Positions 47,944 through 61,250 of a DNA stretch of 64,000 bases are shown here, in pieces. How positions within the stretch are numbered: the stretch's first letter is position 1; each line of letters begins with the position of its first letter. A program made the position numbers and the translations under genes. Source of the stretch: Halocaridina rubra (lineage: Eukaryota; Arthropoda; Malacostraca; Decapoda; Atyidae). The notes beneath the pieces were generated by a model. The model did no database searches, was not told the DNA's origin, and was given only the letters and a program-made list of their open reading frames with translations. The stretch spans positions 131,501 to 195,500 of the forward strand of contig JAXCGZ010015129.1 in assembly GCA_037179515.1 (NCBI GenBank). Reading direction: 5' to 3'.

Positions 47944-49789
47944 TTAGCCAGCCATCTTTTGGTGTTATTATGCATGTCTATGTGGAGAGGTACAATACAG
48001 CTAACCATACCCATCCCCAACATCACCATATGATGTGTGTCTGGGCAGTCAAAGGAAAGGTAACCTGTCATGTTCAGGCATATTGAAGAAAACCCGTAAG
48101 CAACTGAAAAGCCTGTACATAAAAGTAAGAAGATGACACCATAAGAGAGAGCATGGGGGTATAAGGCAACCATATTGGCAAGGTTAAACCCATTACTGAT
48201 CAAAATAAGTAGGTAATTAAAGAGATACCTCAACAATCCCTGTAGTCTCATATAGTAAGCTTCACACCCACACGTAAAAAGGCAAACCATAATGGGTGGT
48301 GAAACGAGGGGACTGGAGAAAATAAAATCATAGTTACTATGAAGCATATGCATATTTTTATCACAAGTCCACCAACAACTCAAACAACCTCGATGATAAT
48401 TGAAGATACTGATTCACCCATGTAGAAACAAGCACAGAAAACAAACGCTGCTCAAGCAATAGGAAAGGAGTATGACACTAATACAAGGGAATTAAAAATA
48501 TAAGAATGGCAAATTCCTCAAATGTTAGTTATGATCAGTGGCATTACATGCACAATAATACAGAAAGGCTACTCAACATTAAACAGACTTCCAAAGAGGT
48601 AAAGAACAAAAGAAATATAAATAATCATAAGAAGCACTAAAAAAATAAGGAAAGAGATTAGAAAGCAGACACCATCATTAATGGTGGCATGATGAAGAAT
48701 GCTTTAAAAACCTTCAAGGTGGTATTCCTCTCCCTTTACCTTCCTGGTGGCTTACAGTAGACATTTCATGTGTCAAACCTCCACCAAATGCTCTATTTGA
48801 TGGTGTTGGCACATAATGCCTCAATGGGGCCTTTAATTTTCATCCAAGATGGATGCTTAATATGATATGGAGATATCAGTACCAACTCTACACTGGGGTA
48901 ACTAATGATATCTCTAATCATGTCCTGTAATGGTGGAGGTGCATCACCAAAAAAGCATTAAATTTGTTCTTGAGGAAATCTAGTAAACTATAAATGCAAA
49001 CTCTATCTAACAAAGAATAAGTATAAACACAGATTATAAGATATAACAGTTATCCCTAATCTTACACAGTTTTCAATAGGGCTATTTTGAAGATACACAT
49101 TCGGAAAATATTGAAAAAAAATAGCTTCATAAATATTTTCCTTTTAAAAATATAAGTACTGCAATATTATCACATATTTTACATTGTATTACGTGGAGAT
49201 TAAGTACAGTACAGTAATCTAGACATAATTTAAAAGTACATAAGAAGTCAGGGATAGACTATATGCAAAGTGCAGACACATTTCTATAAGGGTCTTGATC
49301 ATAGGCAACTTTTTACTTATGCAGGGAATCTTGGAACCAATTGCCAGTGTAATATGAGGGACAACTGTACTGAGTGCATTAGAATGGTTAGACCATAAAT
49401 AAGAACAAGACTGGATGCCCACATGTTCAGAACGCAGTACAGCACTACTATGCTACCTTTACTGCAAATTAATTTTTGTGTTTATTATATACCTTTTACT
49501 TTAAAGTGAATAGTTTGACCCTTTCAGCAGCAAAAGAATCTGATATCAAACTTTTTCAATCTAATATTCTACAACAGTCTTGACATCTTTTTGTAACTTT
49601 AGAGATGAGCTCTAGAAGAAATTATTAATTTACCTACATATTGCAGAAATAACACCACGCATATTATTAGAGTTTAGCATAAAACTAGAAATACTAAATT
49701 CTATACATAGCTACATTCAATAAAGAATGCTTATTTAATAAATGACATAATTATATGCTAACATAGTCATAGGATTTTCTCTTTTTTCT
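47944..49789 (-). other. ACTMAP intron, mostly unrecognised
   Basis: AT-rich. A coding-like segment on the minus strand at about 48795-48965 (GDAPPPLQDMIRDIISY, ISPYHIKHPSWMKIKG) has biased codons but no identified family. It could be a decayed transposon. Nothing else was recognised. Confidence 0.45.
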
Positions 49790-49948
49790 GTATTATGTCA
49801 TTATTAGTCCCCAATTGGGGACGACACAAATGAACCAGAGCTGGGAAATACGGCTGGATGCTCTTTCTAATGCCCCACTGTAGGCTCAATCGTGTGTCCA
49901 TCACCTCCTGACTTGAACATTCTACCACTAAGCCACGGCAGTCCCCAA
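49790..49948 (-). mobile_element. tRNA-derived SINE
   Basis: Minus-strand copy: GGGGACTGCCGTGGCTTAGT (A-box side), then GACACACGATTGAGCC (B-box side), GGCATTAGAAAGAGCATCCA and AATTGGGGACTAATAATGAC. Confidence 0.78.
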
Positions 49949-50030
49949 ACACTGTACATATATGAACTCAGAAAAAGACGTCAACTCAAAAAATAAAATT
50001 ATAGCATGCTGAAATACAATAAAAGGATAC

Positions 50031-50273
50031 GGCATAAGAATGAGATTCCCACGAACAAGAAGTTCTAGAAGTGTTTTAGGATCACAAAGAACATCCCTTC
50101 GCAAAGTTGCCTCCACACCATTAATTCTGCTTGCAAGTTTTGCCATGTTTTCTGAGCTGAACATTTCTCCATGGCTAGTAAATCCTTGTTCTTTGGCATC
50201 TTTGAGAAGGTCTGCAACTTCTTTTGTTTCTGGAAAAACTTGTGTAGCCATACTTAAGGCCACCAATCCACAC
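50031..50273 (-). CDS. ACTMAP: Actin maturation protease, catalytic Cys exon
   Basis: The exon follows TTTACAG. Its first base ends a codon, and the next codons read [15 protein letters not shown], the conserved block with the presumed catalytic Cys. It continues [20 protein letters not shown] and [10 protein letters not shown], which match the family. The donor is GTATCC at 50030-50025, leaving two bases of a proline codon that the exon at 34761 completes (P, then YDADQNH). The intron between them is about 15.3 kb. The catalytic Cys and His are thus on separate exons. Earlier exons were not found in 50274-64000. Confidence 0.88.
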
Positions 50274-50283
50274 CTGTAAATGT

Positions 50284-52225
<1,942 letters not shown>

Positions 52226-52309
52226 AATAACCAAAGCAAGACTAAAAAACGAAAAAAAAAAATTATTTATGCAATGCCTAAATCTACCATATGACAGATT
52301 AAAAAAAAC

Positions 52310-52690
52310 TTAATCTACAGAGTTAGGGGGGATATGATTGAGGTGTATAAATGGTTTAAAGGGATTAACAAGGGTGATATTAATAAAGTTTTAAAAATTC
52401 ATGATCAAACCAGAACTCGTAATGGGTAATGGATTTAATGTTGATAAATTTAGGTTCAGAAGGGAAATTGGTGAAAATTGGCTTGGTAATACCGTAGAGT
52501 ATTCCTAGTAGGATAATAAATGCCAATACCTTAGACACCTTCAAATGTAGATTAGATAGACATATGACAGAGGTAGGGTGGGTATGAATAGATTAGTGTT
52601 TATTAGAAAAATCATAAAAAGAAAAATAGAATAAGTAGAGTAGAATAGAATAGGTTAGACATGCTGAAAATATCATTCAAAAATGGAACT
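52310..52690 (+). mobile_element. 3' fragment of another CR1-like LINE
   Basis: The translation has GDMIEVYKWFKGINKGDINK, then KFRFRREIGENWLGNT and ANTLDTFKCRLDRHM. This is the CR1-group C-terminus but from a different family than copies A-G. It has internal stops. It meets copy C tail to tail. Confidence 0.7.
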
Positions 52691-52789
52691 GCCTCGTGTG
52701 ATTACCTAATTGTGATTACCTAATTGTGTTTACGGGAAAGAGCCCAAAGCTCGTATCTTCCCGTCTCCTGATCGGTTCCATTTTTAGAC

Positions 52790-55690
52790 TTAGTGATACT
52801 TATCATACCTGTCCTTAAAACTATGGATTGAGATAGCATTAACTACCTCCTCGCTTAGCGAATTCCAATTATCAACTACTCTTACACTGAAAAAGTATTT
52901 CCTTACATCCTGCAAACAAGTTTTCTTCCGAAGCTTCAAACTATGACCTCTAGTTCTAGAGCCAGCCATATCGAAATATCGATCCCTATCCACTCTATCA
53001 TAACCATGAAGGAATTTAAAGACTGTCACCATATCCCCCCTTACTCTTCTAGCTTCGAGTGACGGCAAGTCTAATTCCCTCAGCCTCTCATCATAACCGA
53101 GATTGCGTATTTCTGGCACCATTTTCGTGGCATGTCTTTGAACTTTTTCAAGCTTAGCTATGTGCTTTTTCAAGTGCGGATTCCAAAAGGGGGCTGCATA
53201 TTCGAGTTTTGGCCTCACATAGGTTACATAAATATTTCTGAACATTTCCTTGTCCATGTGCCTGAAGGCTACCCTTACATTTGATAAGAATGCATATGCT
53301 GCCCTTACTACGCCATTTATATGTATTTCTGGAGACAAATCTGCCAGTATGTTTACTCCTAGATCTCTCTCATTTTCTGTCTCTTGAAGTTGTACTCCAG
53401 CCACCGAGTAGTCAAGCTTGGGCCTTCTTGCACTTGTACCCATTCTCATTACCTTACATTTTGAGGTATTGAATTTCATTAGCCACTTTTCTGACCACTC
53501 ATGCAGATTATTTAGATCCTCCTGAAGTTCTCTACCATTGTTCTCGTTTTTTACTTTCTTCACAATCTTTGCATCATCTGCAAACATATTCATGAATGAA
53601 TTTACAGACTCTGGTAGGTCATTTACATATACAAGGAACAAAAGTGGCCCTAAAACTGAACCCTGTGGAACTCCACTACTAACTCTTCTCCATTCAGACA
53701 CTGAGTGTCTTACTCTAACCCTCTGTTCCCTTCCTTCTAAGTAAGTTTTTATCCATTCCAAGACATTTCCACCTATTCTAGCCATTGATTGCAGCTTCCT
53801 AATAAGTCTCCCATGTGGAACAGTGTCAAACGCTTTCTGGAAGTCTAGGAATATGCAATCTGCCCAGCCCTCTCTTTCCTGTAAGATTTGGCTTACCTCA
53901 TCATAAAATTCTAATAAGTTTGTTACTGTTGATCTTCCTTCTCTGAAGCCATGTTGCCTCACTGACAAAAAGTTGAAGGATTCCAAGTGAAGAGAGATAT
54001 GTTTCCTTAGTAGTTTCTCCATAACTTTGCAAACTATGCTGGTCAAGGAAACTGGTCTATAGTTCAGAGCCGTATCCCTCCTTCCCTTTTTGAAGATAGG
54101 TATCACATTTGCTTGTTTCCAGCATCTTGGAATCTCCCCCGACTCCAGTGACTCCTTAAATATGATACTTAGTGCCACTGATATTGTGTTTGCGCATTTT
54201 TTAAGCACATGAGGGGATATGTCATCAGGACCTGTAGCTTTATGAACATCTAAATCCATCAGCGCTTTGCATACCCCTGTGGCTGTAAGGTTGATGTTCT
54301 CTAATACCGGCCCTTGAGCTTCTATCACTGCAATCTGAGGGGGTGGGGTATTTTCTACTGTAAATACTGACTGAAACTCCTTGTTCAATTCTTTGCAGAT
54401 CTCTTCGTCCGTCTCAGTGATGCTTCCATCCGCTCTCTTTAGCCTTAAAACCTGTTCTTTTACCTTCAGTTTTCCTCTGATAAAGCTGTGGAAAAGCTTG
54501 GGATTTTCTTTAGCCTTCCTGGTGATGTCCCTCTCATAATCTCTCTCTGCCTCTCTCCTTTTACTTAGGTAGTCATTTCTTGCTCTTTTGTAGGTTTGCC
54601 AGGCATTTATGTTTTTTCTCCTCCTATACCTTTTCCAGCATTTGTCTCTCCACTCCTTAGCTCTTTTACACCCATTATCGAACCATTTCTCTCTGGCATG
54701 AATTACACCTACTTTGGTGACAGGTATGCAGCAATCTACTATCTTCCCATATTTCTCACAAAAGATGTCATACATTTCTTGTACAGATTTGTTGTAAAAT
54801 AAGGTTCTCCAGTCAATAACTGCAAAAAGCTCATTCATTTTGATGTAATCTCCTTTCGGATAGTTCCTCCTCATGTCCTCAGTGCCTCTACTCTCAGGAA
54901 GAATGTCTTCAATGATATACTCCATCAACAACACACAGTGGTCACTCTTTCCAATTGGTGGTTCATACTCAATATTTTCAATATCCAACACATTATCTGT
55001 GAACACCAGATCAAGTAGTGATGGCTCATCCCCACCCCTGGCTCTTGTTGGTTCCATTACATGTTGGTGTAGGAAATTCCCTTGTACGCAATCTAGGAAT
55101 CTTGCCCTGAATGAGTCCTCACCACTGTGTGGGTCAAGATTTATCCAATCTATCTCTTTATGATTAAAGTCTCCCATAATCAAAATCCTAAATTTTTTCT
55201 CCCGCGCCATGTTAACAACTGAGTTTATGACTTCAATCGTACCTATATGACTTTCCTCATAAATTTCAAGCCTATTTTGGTTCCTTGGTGGGTTGTATAC
55301 AACAGTTATTATAATGCTCTCTGACCCAGTATTTATGCGAGCAACAAGAAATTCCCTGAACTCACTTTCTATAGCCAAGTTTATTTCTTCAACTTGAATC
55401 CTCTCACTTATGAGCAGTGCTATCCCTCCACCAGTCCTCTCAGATCTTTCGACCCTTAGTATTCTGAAGCCCTTAGGAAAAACTGTGACACTGTTTATGT
55501 CCTCACTCAACTTAGTCTCTGTAATTGCTACTATATCTGCCTTACTGTTGTGAATCCTATCTTTTAATTTTACTGCCTTACCAGCTAATCCATCAGCATT
55601 TGTGTATAACAATCTTAATGAGGCCCCATCCCCTGATCTTCTGTCATTATCTTCTTTATCTCCCCTTTGTCTGGAAGTATTCTGTAACAA
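52790..55690 (-). CDS. LINE ORF2: endonuclease-reverse transcriptase, intact (copy C)
   Basis: An unbroken frame of about 966 codons with the normal stop after DKYH. The frame opens inside ORF1 and includes the extension [20 protein letters not shown] before the NADG endonuclease motif. [36 protein letters not shown] and the catalytic MFADD are all intact. The listed start is a TTG; no ATG precedes the endonuclease core. With copy B it is one of two intact ORF2s here. 5' truncation of the element leaves it without its own promoter, so expression of this copy is doubtful. Confidence 0.9.
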   Translation of the reverse strand: MLQNTSRQRGDKEDNDRRSGDGASLRLLYTNADGLAGKAVKLKDRIHNSKADIVAITETKLSEDINSVTVFPKGFRILRVERSERTGGGIALLISERIQVEEINLAIESEFREFLVARINTGSESIIITVVYNPPRNQNRLEIYEESHIGTIEVINSVVNMAREKKFRILIMGDFNHKEIDWINLDPHSGEDSFRARFLDCVQGNFLHQHVMEPTRARGGDEPSLLDLVFTDNVLDIENIEYEPPIGKSDHCVLLMEYIIEDILPESRGTEDMRRNYPKGDYIKMNELFAVIDWRTLFYNKSVQEMYDIFCEKYGKIVDCCIPVTKVGVIHAREKWFDNGCKRAKEWRDKCWKRYRRRKNINAWQTYKRARNDYLSKRREAERDYERDITRKAKENPKLFHSFIRGKLKVKEQVLRLKRADGSITETDEEICKELNKEFQSVFTVENTPPPQIAVIEAQGPVLENINLTATGVCKALMDLDVHKATGPDDISPHVLKKCANTISVALSIIFKESLESGEIPRCWKQANVIPIFKKGRRDTALNYRPVSLTSIVCKVMEKLLRKHISLHLESFNFLSVRQHGFREGRSTVTNLLEFYDEVSQILQEREGWADCIFLDFQKAFDTVPHGRLIRKLQSMARIGGNVLEWIKTYLEGREQRVRVRHSVSEWRRVSSGVPQGSVLGPLLFLVYVNDLPESVNSFMNMFADDAKIVKKVKNENNGRELQEDLNNLHEWSEKWLMKFNTSKCKVMRMGTSARRPKLDYSVAGVQLQETENERDLGVNILADLSPEIHINGVVRAAYAFLSNVRVAFRHMDKEMFRNIYVTYVRPKLEYAAPFWNPHLKKHIAKLEKVQRHATKMVPEIRNLGYDERLRELDLPSLEARRVRGDMVTVFKFLHGYDRVDRDRYFDMAGSRTRGHSLKLRKKTCLQDVRKYFFSVRVVDNWNSLSEEVVNAISIHSFKDRYDKYH

Positions 55691-56049
55691 AAATTTTTCT
55701 TCTCTTCTTCATTTCTTTCATCATTTAACCTTCTTGCCTCTTGCAACAAGTTTTTGATCTTTCCCATCTCTTCCTGTGTTCTGTATCGTCTAATGAACAC
55801 TTCTTTGCATTCTTGAAGGTCTTTTAGACTTTTTTTTCTCAACAATATTTCCCTACATGTCTCCCCTCTCTCAAAGGTTACTTTTGTTGGTCTCGGCTTT
55901 CCTTCCCTCGAATATTTACCTAGTTGGTGTATGTTTACAATATCCTCAGGACCACAAACTACTCCAAGCTTTCTTATCAGGTCTACAACGTTAGCTTTAT
56001 TTTCTTCAAGTCTCCCCTGCCATGTTGGCTCCTGGGATTCAATTATGCC
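55615..56049 (-). pseudogene. LINE ORF1, 5'-truncated (copy C)
   Basis: It contains [20 protein letters not shown] to DQGMGPH with no frameshift, including [20 protein letters not shown]. The coiled-coil half is missing through truncation. The slippery A AAT TTT is at 55690-55696, in frame. Confidence 0.8.
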
Positions 56050-56079
56050 AGTAAGCATGTTGCAGTGTCCCCTATTCTT

Positions 56080-56206
56080 ATGTTCTTAATATTTTCAGAA
56101 CACGTGTTTTGCATCTTCCTTCCATTTTCAAATTTGTATCTGGTTTCTGATTACAGCTGATAAAGGCTGTTTTATTTTATCATTTTTTGGTCCATCCTGT
56201 TGTCAC

Positions 56207-56240
<34 letters not shown>
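56080..56240 (+). mobile_element. Short poly(A) element related to the Jockey tail
   Basis: AGCTGATAAAGGCTGTTTTA, ATTTTTTGGTCCATCCTG, TTGTCAC and then about 30 A. It is the same ending as 56560-56770. Confidence 0.6.
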
Positions 56241-56381
56241 TCTCTCTCTCTCTCTATCTCTTTCCAACATTCTATTCTACCCAACCCCCCACACTCTCTT
56301 TGTCCCAGCCAACTAGGGAGGGGCACTGTACACAGTTATTAAAGTAAATAAACCAACTGATGTACAAACAATGATGAGCCC

Positions 56382-56453
<72 letters not shown>

Positions 56454-56470
56454 TTAATAATAATAATCTC
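56236..56470. repeat. (CT)n and (AAT)n microsatellites
   Basis: A CT tract at 56237-56260 follows the A-run. About 85 bp of AAT/ATA repeats lie at 56385-56470. Confidence 0.9.
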
Positions 56471-56559
56471 CACAATCATCATCAAAGGAAAATTATTGTT
56501 GCCAATGATAATAATAATAATTTTAATAATAATAATAATAAGATCTAAGGAGAATTATT

Positions 56560-56770
56560 GGAACAGACATCATGAAAGTAATGCAGAGGTATATTAAAAC
56601 CCAGCAGAGAGCTGGATTTCCATTACACATCTTTTATAATCCTTTCACATCTGACAGGTCATTACACTCTCCATCTCTGTTTCTCTTTACAGCCTGATAA
56701 AGGCTGTTTTATTTTATCATTTTTGGACCGTCCTGGTATCAAAATCTTTTTTCTTTTTTTTTTCTCCTCC
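56560..56770 (+). mobile_element. Short Jockey derivative: 5' UTR fused to 3' tail
   Basis: CTTTCACATCTGACAGGTCA and CATCTCTGTTTCTCTTTACA match the J1 5' UTR; GATAAAGGCTG...GACCGTCCTGGT then matches a LINE-type tail. There is no coding sequence. Confidence 0.6.
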
Positions 56771-56774
56771 CCCC

Positions 56775-56965
<191 letters not shown>

Positions 56966-57642
56966 TGATTACCTAATTGTGATTACCTAATTGTGTTTAC
57001 GGGAAAGAGCCCAAAGCTCGTATCTACCCGTCTCCTGATCGGTTCCATTTTAGACTTAGTGATACTTATCATACCTGTCCTTAAAACTATGGATTGAGAT
57101 AGCATTAACTACCTCCTCACTTAGCGAATTCCAATTATCAACTACTCTTACACTGAAAAAGTATTTCCTTACATCCTGCAAAGAAGTTTTCTTACGAAGC
57201 TTCAAACTATGACCTCTAGTTCTAGAGCCAGCCATATCGAAATATCGATCCCTATCCACTCTATCATAACCATGAAGGAATTTAAAGACTGTCACCATAT
57301 CCCCCCTTACTCTTCTAGCTTCGAGTGATGGTAAGTCTAATTCCCTCAGCCTCTCATCATAACTGAGATTGCGTATTTCTGGCACCAGTTTCGTGGCATG
57401 TCTTTGAACTTTTTCAAGCTTAGCTATGTGCTTTTTCAAGTGCGGATTCCAAAAGGGGGCTGCATATTCGAGTTTTGGCCTCACATAGGTTACATAAATA
57501 TTTCTGAACAATTCCTTGTCCATGTGCCTGAAGGCTACCCTTACATTTGATAAGAATGCATATGCTGCCCTTACTATGCCATTTATATGTATTTCTGGAG
57601 ACAAATCTGCCAGTATGTTTACTCCTAGGTCTCTCTCATTTT
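56966..57642 (-). mobile_element. CR1/L2-like LINE copy E, 5'-truncated
   Basis: Contains the two terminal 14-bp units, the hairpin (one arm mutated) and the last 182 codons of ORF2 to DKYH with no lesion. The 5' end stops at CTCTCATTTTA, where (TATG)n starts. Confidence 0.9.
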
Positions 57643-57689
57643 ATGTATGTATGTATGTATGTATGTATGTATGTATGTATGTATGTATG
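57643..57689. repeat. (TATG)n linking copies E and F
   Basis: About 45 bp of TATG. Confidence 0.95.
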
Positions 57690-58176
57690 TGATTACCTAA
57701 TTGTGTTTACGGGAAAGAGCCCAAACCTCGTATCTTCCTGTCTCCTGATCGGTTCCATTTTAGACTTAGTGATACTTATCATACCTGTCCTTAAAACTAT
57801 GGATTGAGATAGCATTAACTACCTCCTCGCTTAGCGAATTCCAATTATCAACTACTCTTACACTGAAAAAGTATTTCCTTACATCCTGCAAAGAAGTTTT
57901 CTTACGAAGCTTCAAACTATGACCTCTAGTTCTAGAGCCAGCCATATCGAAATATCGATCCCTATCCACTCTATCATAACCATGAAGGAATTTAAAGACT
58001 GTCACCATATCCCCCCTTACTCTTCTAGCTTCGAGTGATGGCAAGTCTAATTCCCTCAGCCTCTCATCATAACCGAGATTGCGTATTTCTGGCACCAGTT
58101 TCGTGGCATGTCTTTGAACTTTTTCAAGCTTAGCTATGTGCTTTTTCAAGTGCGGATTCCAAAAGGGGGCTGCATA
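57690..58176 (-). mobile_element. CR1/L2-like LINE copy F, 5'-truncated
   Basis: The last about 135 ORF2 codons (AAPFWNPHLKKHIAKLEKVQ to DKYH) plus the 3' UTR. The 5' junction is GGGGGCTGCATA running into CATACATA, so CATA is shared. Confidence 0.9.
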
Positions 58177-58208
58177 CATACATACATACATACATACAAA
58201 CATGTATG
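58177..58208. repeat. (CATA)n/(TATG)n linking copies F and G
   Basis: CATA units, an AAACATG turn, then TATG. Confidence 0.9.
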
Positions 58209-58589
58209 TGATTACCTAATTGTGTTTACGGGAAAGAGCCCAAAGCTCGTATCTTCCCGTCTCCTGATCGGTTCCATTTTAGACTTAGTGATACTTATCG
58301 TACCTGTCCTTAAAACTATGGATTGAGATAGCATTAACTACCTCCTCGCTTAGCGAATTCCAATTATCAACTACTCTTACACTGAAAAAGTATATCCTTA
58401 CATCCTGCAAAGAAGTTTTCTTACGAAGCTTCAAACTATGACCTCTAGTTCTAGAGCCAGCCATATCGAAATATCGATCCCTATCCACTCTATCATAACC
58501 ATGAAGGAATTTAAAGACTGTCACCATATCCCCCCTTACTCTTCTAGCTTCGAGTGATGGCAAGTCTAATTCCCTCAGCCTCTCATCAT
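58209..58589 (-). mobile_element. CR1/L2-like LINE copy G, 5'-truncated
   Basis: The last about 100 ORF2 codons ([19 protein letters not shown] to DKYH) and an intact hairpin tail. The 5' end stops at CTCTCATCAT and runs into (TATG)n. Confidence 0.9.
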
Positions 58590-58634
58590 GTATGTATGTA
58601 TGTATGTATGTATGTATGTATGTATGTATGTATG

Positions 58635-58729
<95 letters not shown>

Positions 58730-58735
58730 CCTTCC
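58590..58735. repeat. (TATG)n, (TA)n and T-run
   Basis: About 50 bp TATG, 70 bp TA and 20 T. Confidence 0.95.
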
Positions 58736-58797
58736 AAAAAAAATCTGCGATACAGTGAATCCCCGCGATAGGTGAACCGCAAAATAGCGAGGGATTA

Positions 58798-58800
<3 letters not shown>
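58736..58800. mobile_element. Tigger terminal fragment
   Basis: Almost identical to 56775-56840 (CGATACAGTGAATCCCCGCG, AAATAGCGAGGGATTACTGT), also ending at (TA)n. Confidence 0.7.

Positions 58801-58888
<88 letters not shown>
58801..58888. repeat. (TA)n microsatellite
   Basis: About 88 bp of TA. Confidence 0.95.
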
Positions 58889-58891
<3 letters not shown>

Positions 58892-59207
58892 TATGAACCT
58901 CAAAGAGAAATGAAAGAGAATTGTGTTGGCAAGCGTTTTCAGTTTAAAAAATCATAATCAGAACAAGAGCTAATGAAATATAGAAAAGTCTTTGAAAGTT
59001 ATATCTTGAATTGAAAGTAGTCTCTGACTCAATTTTGCTTTATCTTTCTTCCAGATCAATATAAGCATATTAATCTCTACCAAGTGTTTCTCTTGGAATA
59101 AATACAGTAGTCATAAAATGAACCCATTTTCAGTACATAGCCACATTTATATGCAATCCCTCATTTTGACAAGTATGAGATAAATACATACACAGCATAC
59201 ATACATA
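58889..59207. other. Unrecognised AT-rich flank
   Basis: No gene or repeat recognised. Confidence 0.5.
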
Positions 59208-59689
59208 AACTCAACCCTTGATTGTACAGACTTCGATTTAATAGAGAAAAGTCCAGAATTATTCTCGTTTTTATCTAAATTAGAAATGTTCATATAAAAA
59301 GTCCTGAGCTTGTCTCTGATGGCCACATACTACTAGCAGCTGCTTCAGGATTTGGCCACTAGTTGGTGCTGGCGTAGGCACTCACTTGTTTACGTATAGT
59401 GCCATGTGTTTGGATTTATAGTGGCAAGTTAGAATTTTTCATTTCTAAAGTCCCCTGCGCGCTGCTGATTGGCTCCTGCAACTGCGAGATCTGGCAACTC
59501 TTGGGCTCTGGCGCTTACCCTCAGTCTATTTAGTCTGTACCTTGGTAGCAGTAACGTGCACATTATTCCATACTTTAGTGCTTGATTTACTTATTTCAGT
59601 GCTTTAGCGATCATATTTATAGTGCCTTTCTATAACCATGTCGTTTGTAAGAGAAGGAAATGGAAAAGGGTCAAATTAAGTGTAGCTTA

Positions 59690-59985
59690 AAAACTGATTT
59701 TTTATGTGTGACACCGAGACAGGCAAGAAAATTACCCTCCTCAATAAAGGTCCATACGCAAAGAAAACATAAAGACAAAGGAAAAGTAATAGGTTAAGAA
59801 CAAGGCAGAGATGAGGTAATGAAATACAACAGGAAAAGGACAGACTGAAAGAATGGTCGAAGTACTCAGGACCTACAGATATAGCAGGATTAGGCCCTGA
59901 GATGACGATAGATCCACTTTTTGAAGGAAGACAGCTTATAAGAATTAGGAAAGAGGAAGCATTCCAGAGTCTGGATTAAAAAGTT
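59690..59985 (-). mobile_element. Jockey-like LINE 3' fragment nested in the transposase
   Basis: On the minus strand it ends in a GTCTCGGTGTCACACATAA tail plus T/A run and resembles the J1/J2 3' UTR (GGCCTAATCCTGC, AAGTGGATC). The flanks CTGATT and CTGGATT are a possible imperfect target duplication, and the Jerky frame resumes after it. Confidence 0.68.
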
Positions 59986-61014
59986 AGCACATGGTGTATC
60001 AATGAAACGTATGTGTGAGGAATACGGCGTGAAGTTGTAAACCATTTCTGATATTCGTAAGGCAAAACCAAAACTAAAGGTAGATGCCCTTAAATATTCT
60101 GTATATGCTTATTCTAGCCCAAGTTCTGCAACGGCTTGAAAACAAATGAAACTTTGTAGTCAGAGGACTTGGATGAAGCAGTTTACAAGTGGTATATTCA
60201 GCAAAAGGCCTGTGGCATTAACATGACTTCCAGTGCCTTATGAAAAGTGCCTACAACTCTTTAAGCATCTCAGAATACCATGCAATGCTAGCAATGGTTG
60301 GTAGTGGCATTTTTATAATCGTCTTGGGCTCTGTAATGTTACCGTGCTGGGTGAGACTGACAGCACAGATATGGCAGGTGTGGAATCTTTCAGGAATCAG
60401 TTCAAAAAGCTGATGAAGAAAGGTCTTTTAGTGTCCTAAGTGTACGATGCCAATGAAACTGGCTTATTTTGGTGTTATCTGCTTAATAACACTCAGGCAC
60501 TGAAGGGTGAAGTAACATATGGGAGAAAATTAGCAAGGAAAGAATTTCAACCCTGCTTTGTGCTAACAGTGATAGTATGCAAAGATAAATGCTGGTTATT
60601 GTCTATATCTGCTCACCACCATGCAGTAAAGGATTGTATTCACACCTGGCCTATCCATTATTACCACTCAAAAAAAGTGTGGTTTACTAGCTCCATCCTC
60701 TTTGACTGACTCCATGAGATTTATGTATAAGAAGTAAGCAGGTACCAGGAGGAAGTGCTAAAATTTGATCCAGATAATGCAATAGCTATCCTTCTTTTGG
60801 ATAACATGCCTTCGCATCATTCTGCAGAAAAACTTGTTAATACTGATGAAAGAATCCATGTCAATTTTGTACCAGCAAACATCACGTCAACAATACAAGG
60901 TGTGATAAAGTGCATGGAAGAGAAGATACAAGTGACGATATTTGGATGAAGTCATGGTAGTGGTCAAAGATGACCACAACACAAAAAGTGATACTTGGGG
61001 GTAACACACTAGAA

Positions 61015-61250
61015 AATATTAAACTTCGTAAGAAAACTTCTGTGCAGGATGTATGGAAATGCTTTTTCAGTGTAAGAGTAGTTGATACTTGGAATTCGCT
61101 AAGCAAGGAGGCAGTTAATGCTATCTCAATCCATAGTTTTAAGGACAGGTATGAAAAGTATCACTAAGTACAAAATGGAACCGATCAGAAGACGGGAAGA
61201 TACGAGCTTTGGGCTCTTTCCCGTAAACACAATTAGGTAATCACATGAAA
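61015..61250 (+). mobile_element. CR1/L2-like LINE 3' fragment nested in the transposase
   Basis: LRKKTSVQDVWKCFFSVRVV to EKYH and stop, then the hairpin (GACGGGAAGATACGAGCTTT to TTTCCCGT) and one ACAATTAGGTAATC unit. It is 5'-truncated. Confidence 0.85.

Larger units (their letters stand above)
52698..56049 (-). mobile_element. CR1/L2-like LINE copy C (ORF2 intact)
   Basis: It has two terminal 14-bp units, a perfect hairpin at 52732-52764, a full ORF2 and the C-terminal third of ORF1. ORF1 stops at about 56049, where unrelated sequence starts. Unlike copy B, neither end is in a microsatellite. Confidence 0.9.
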
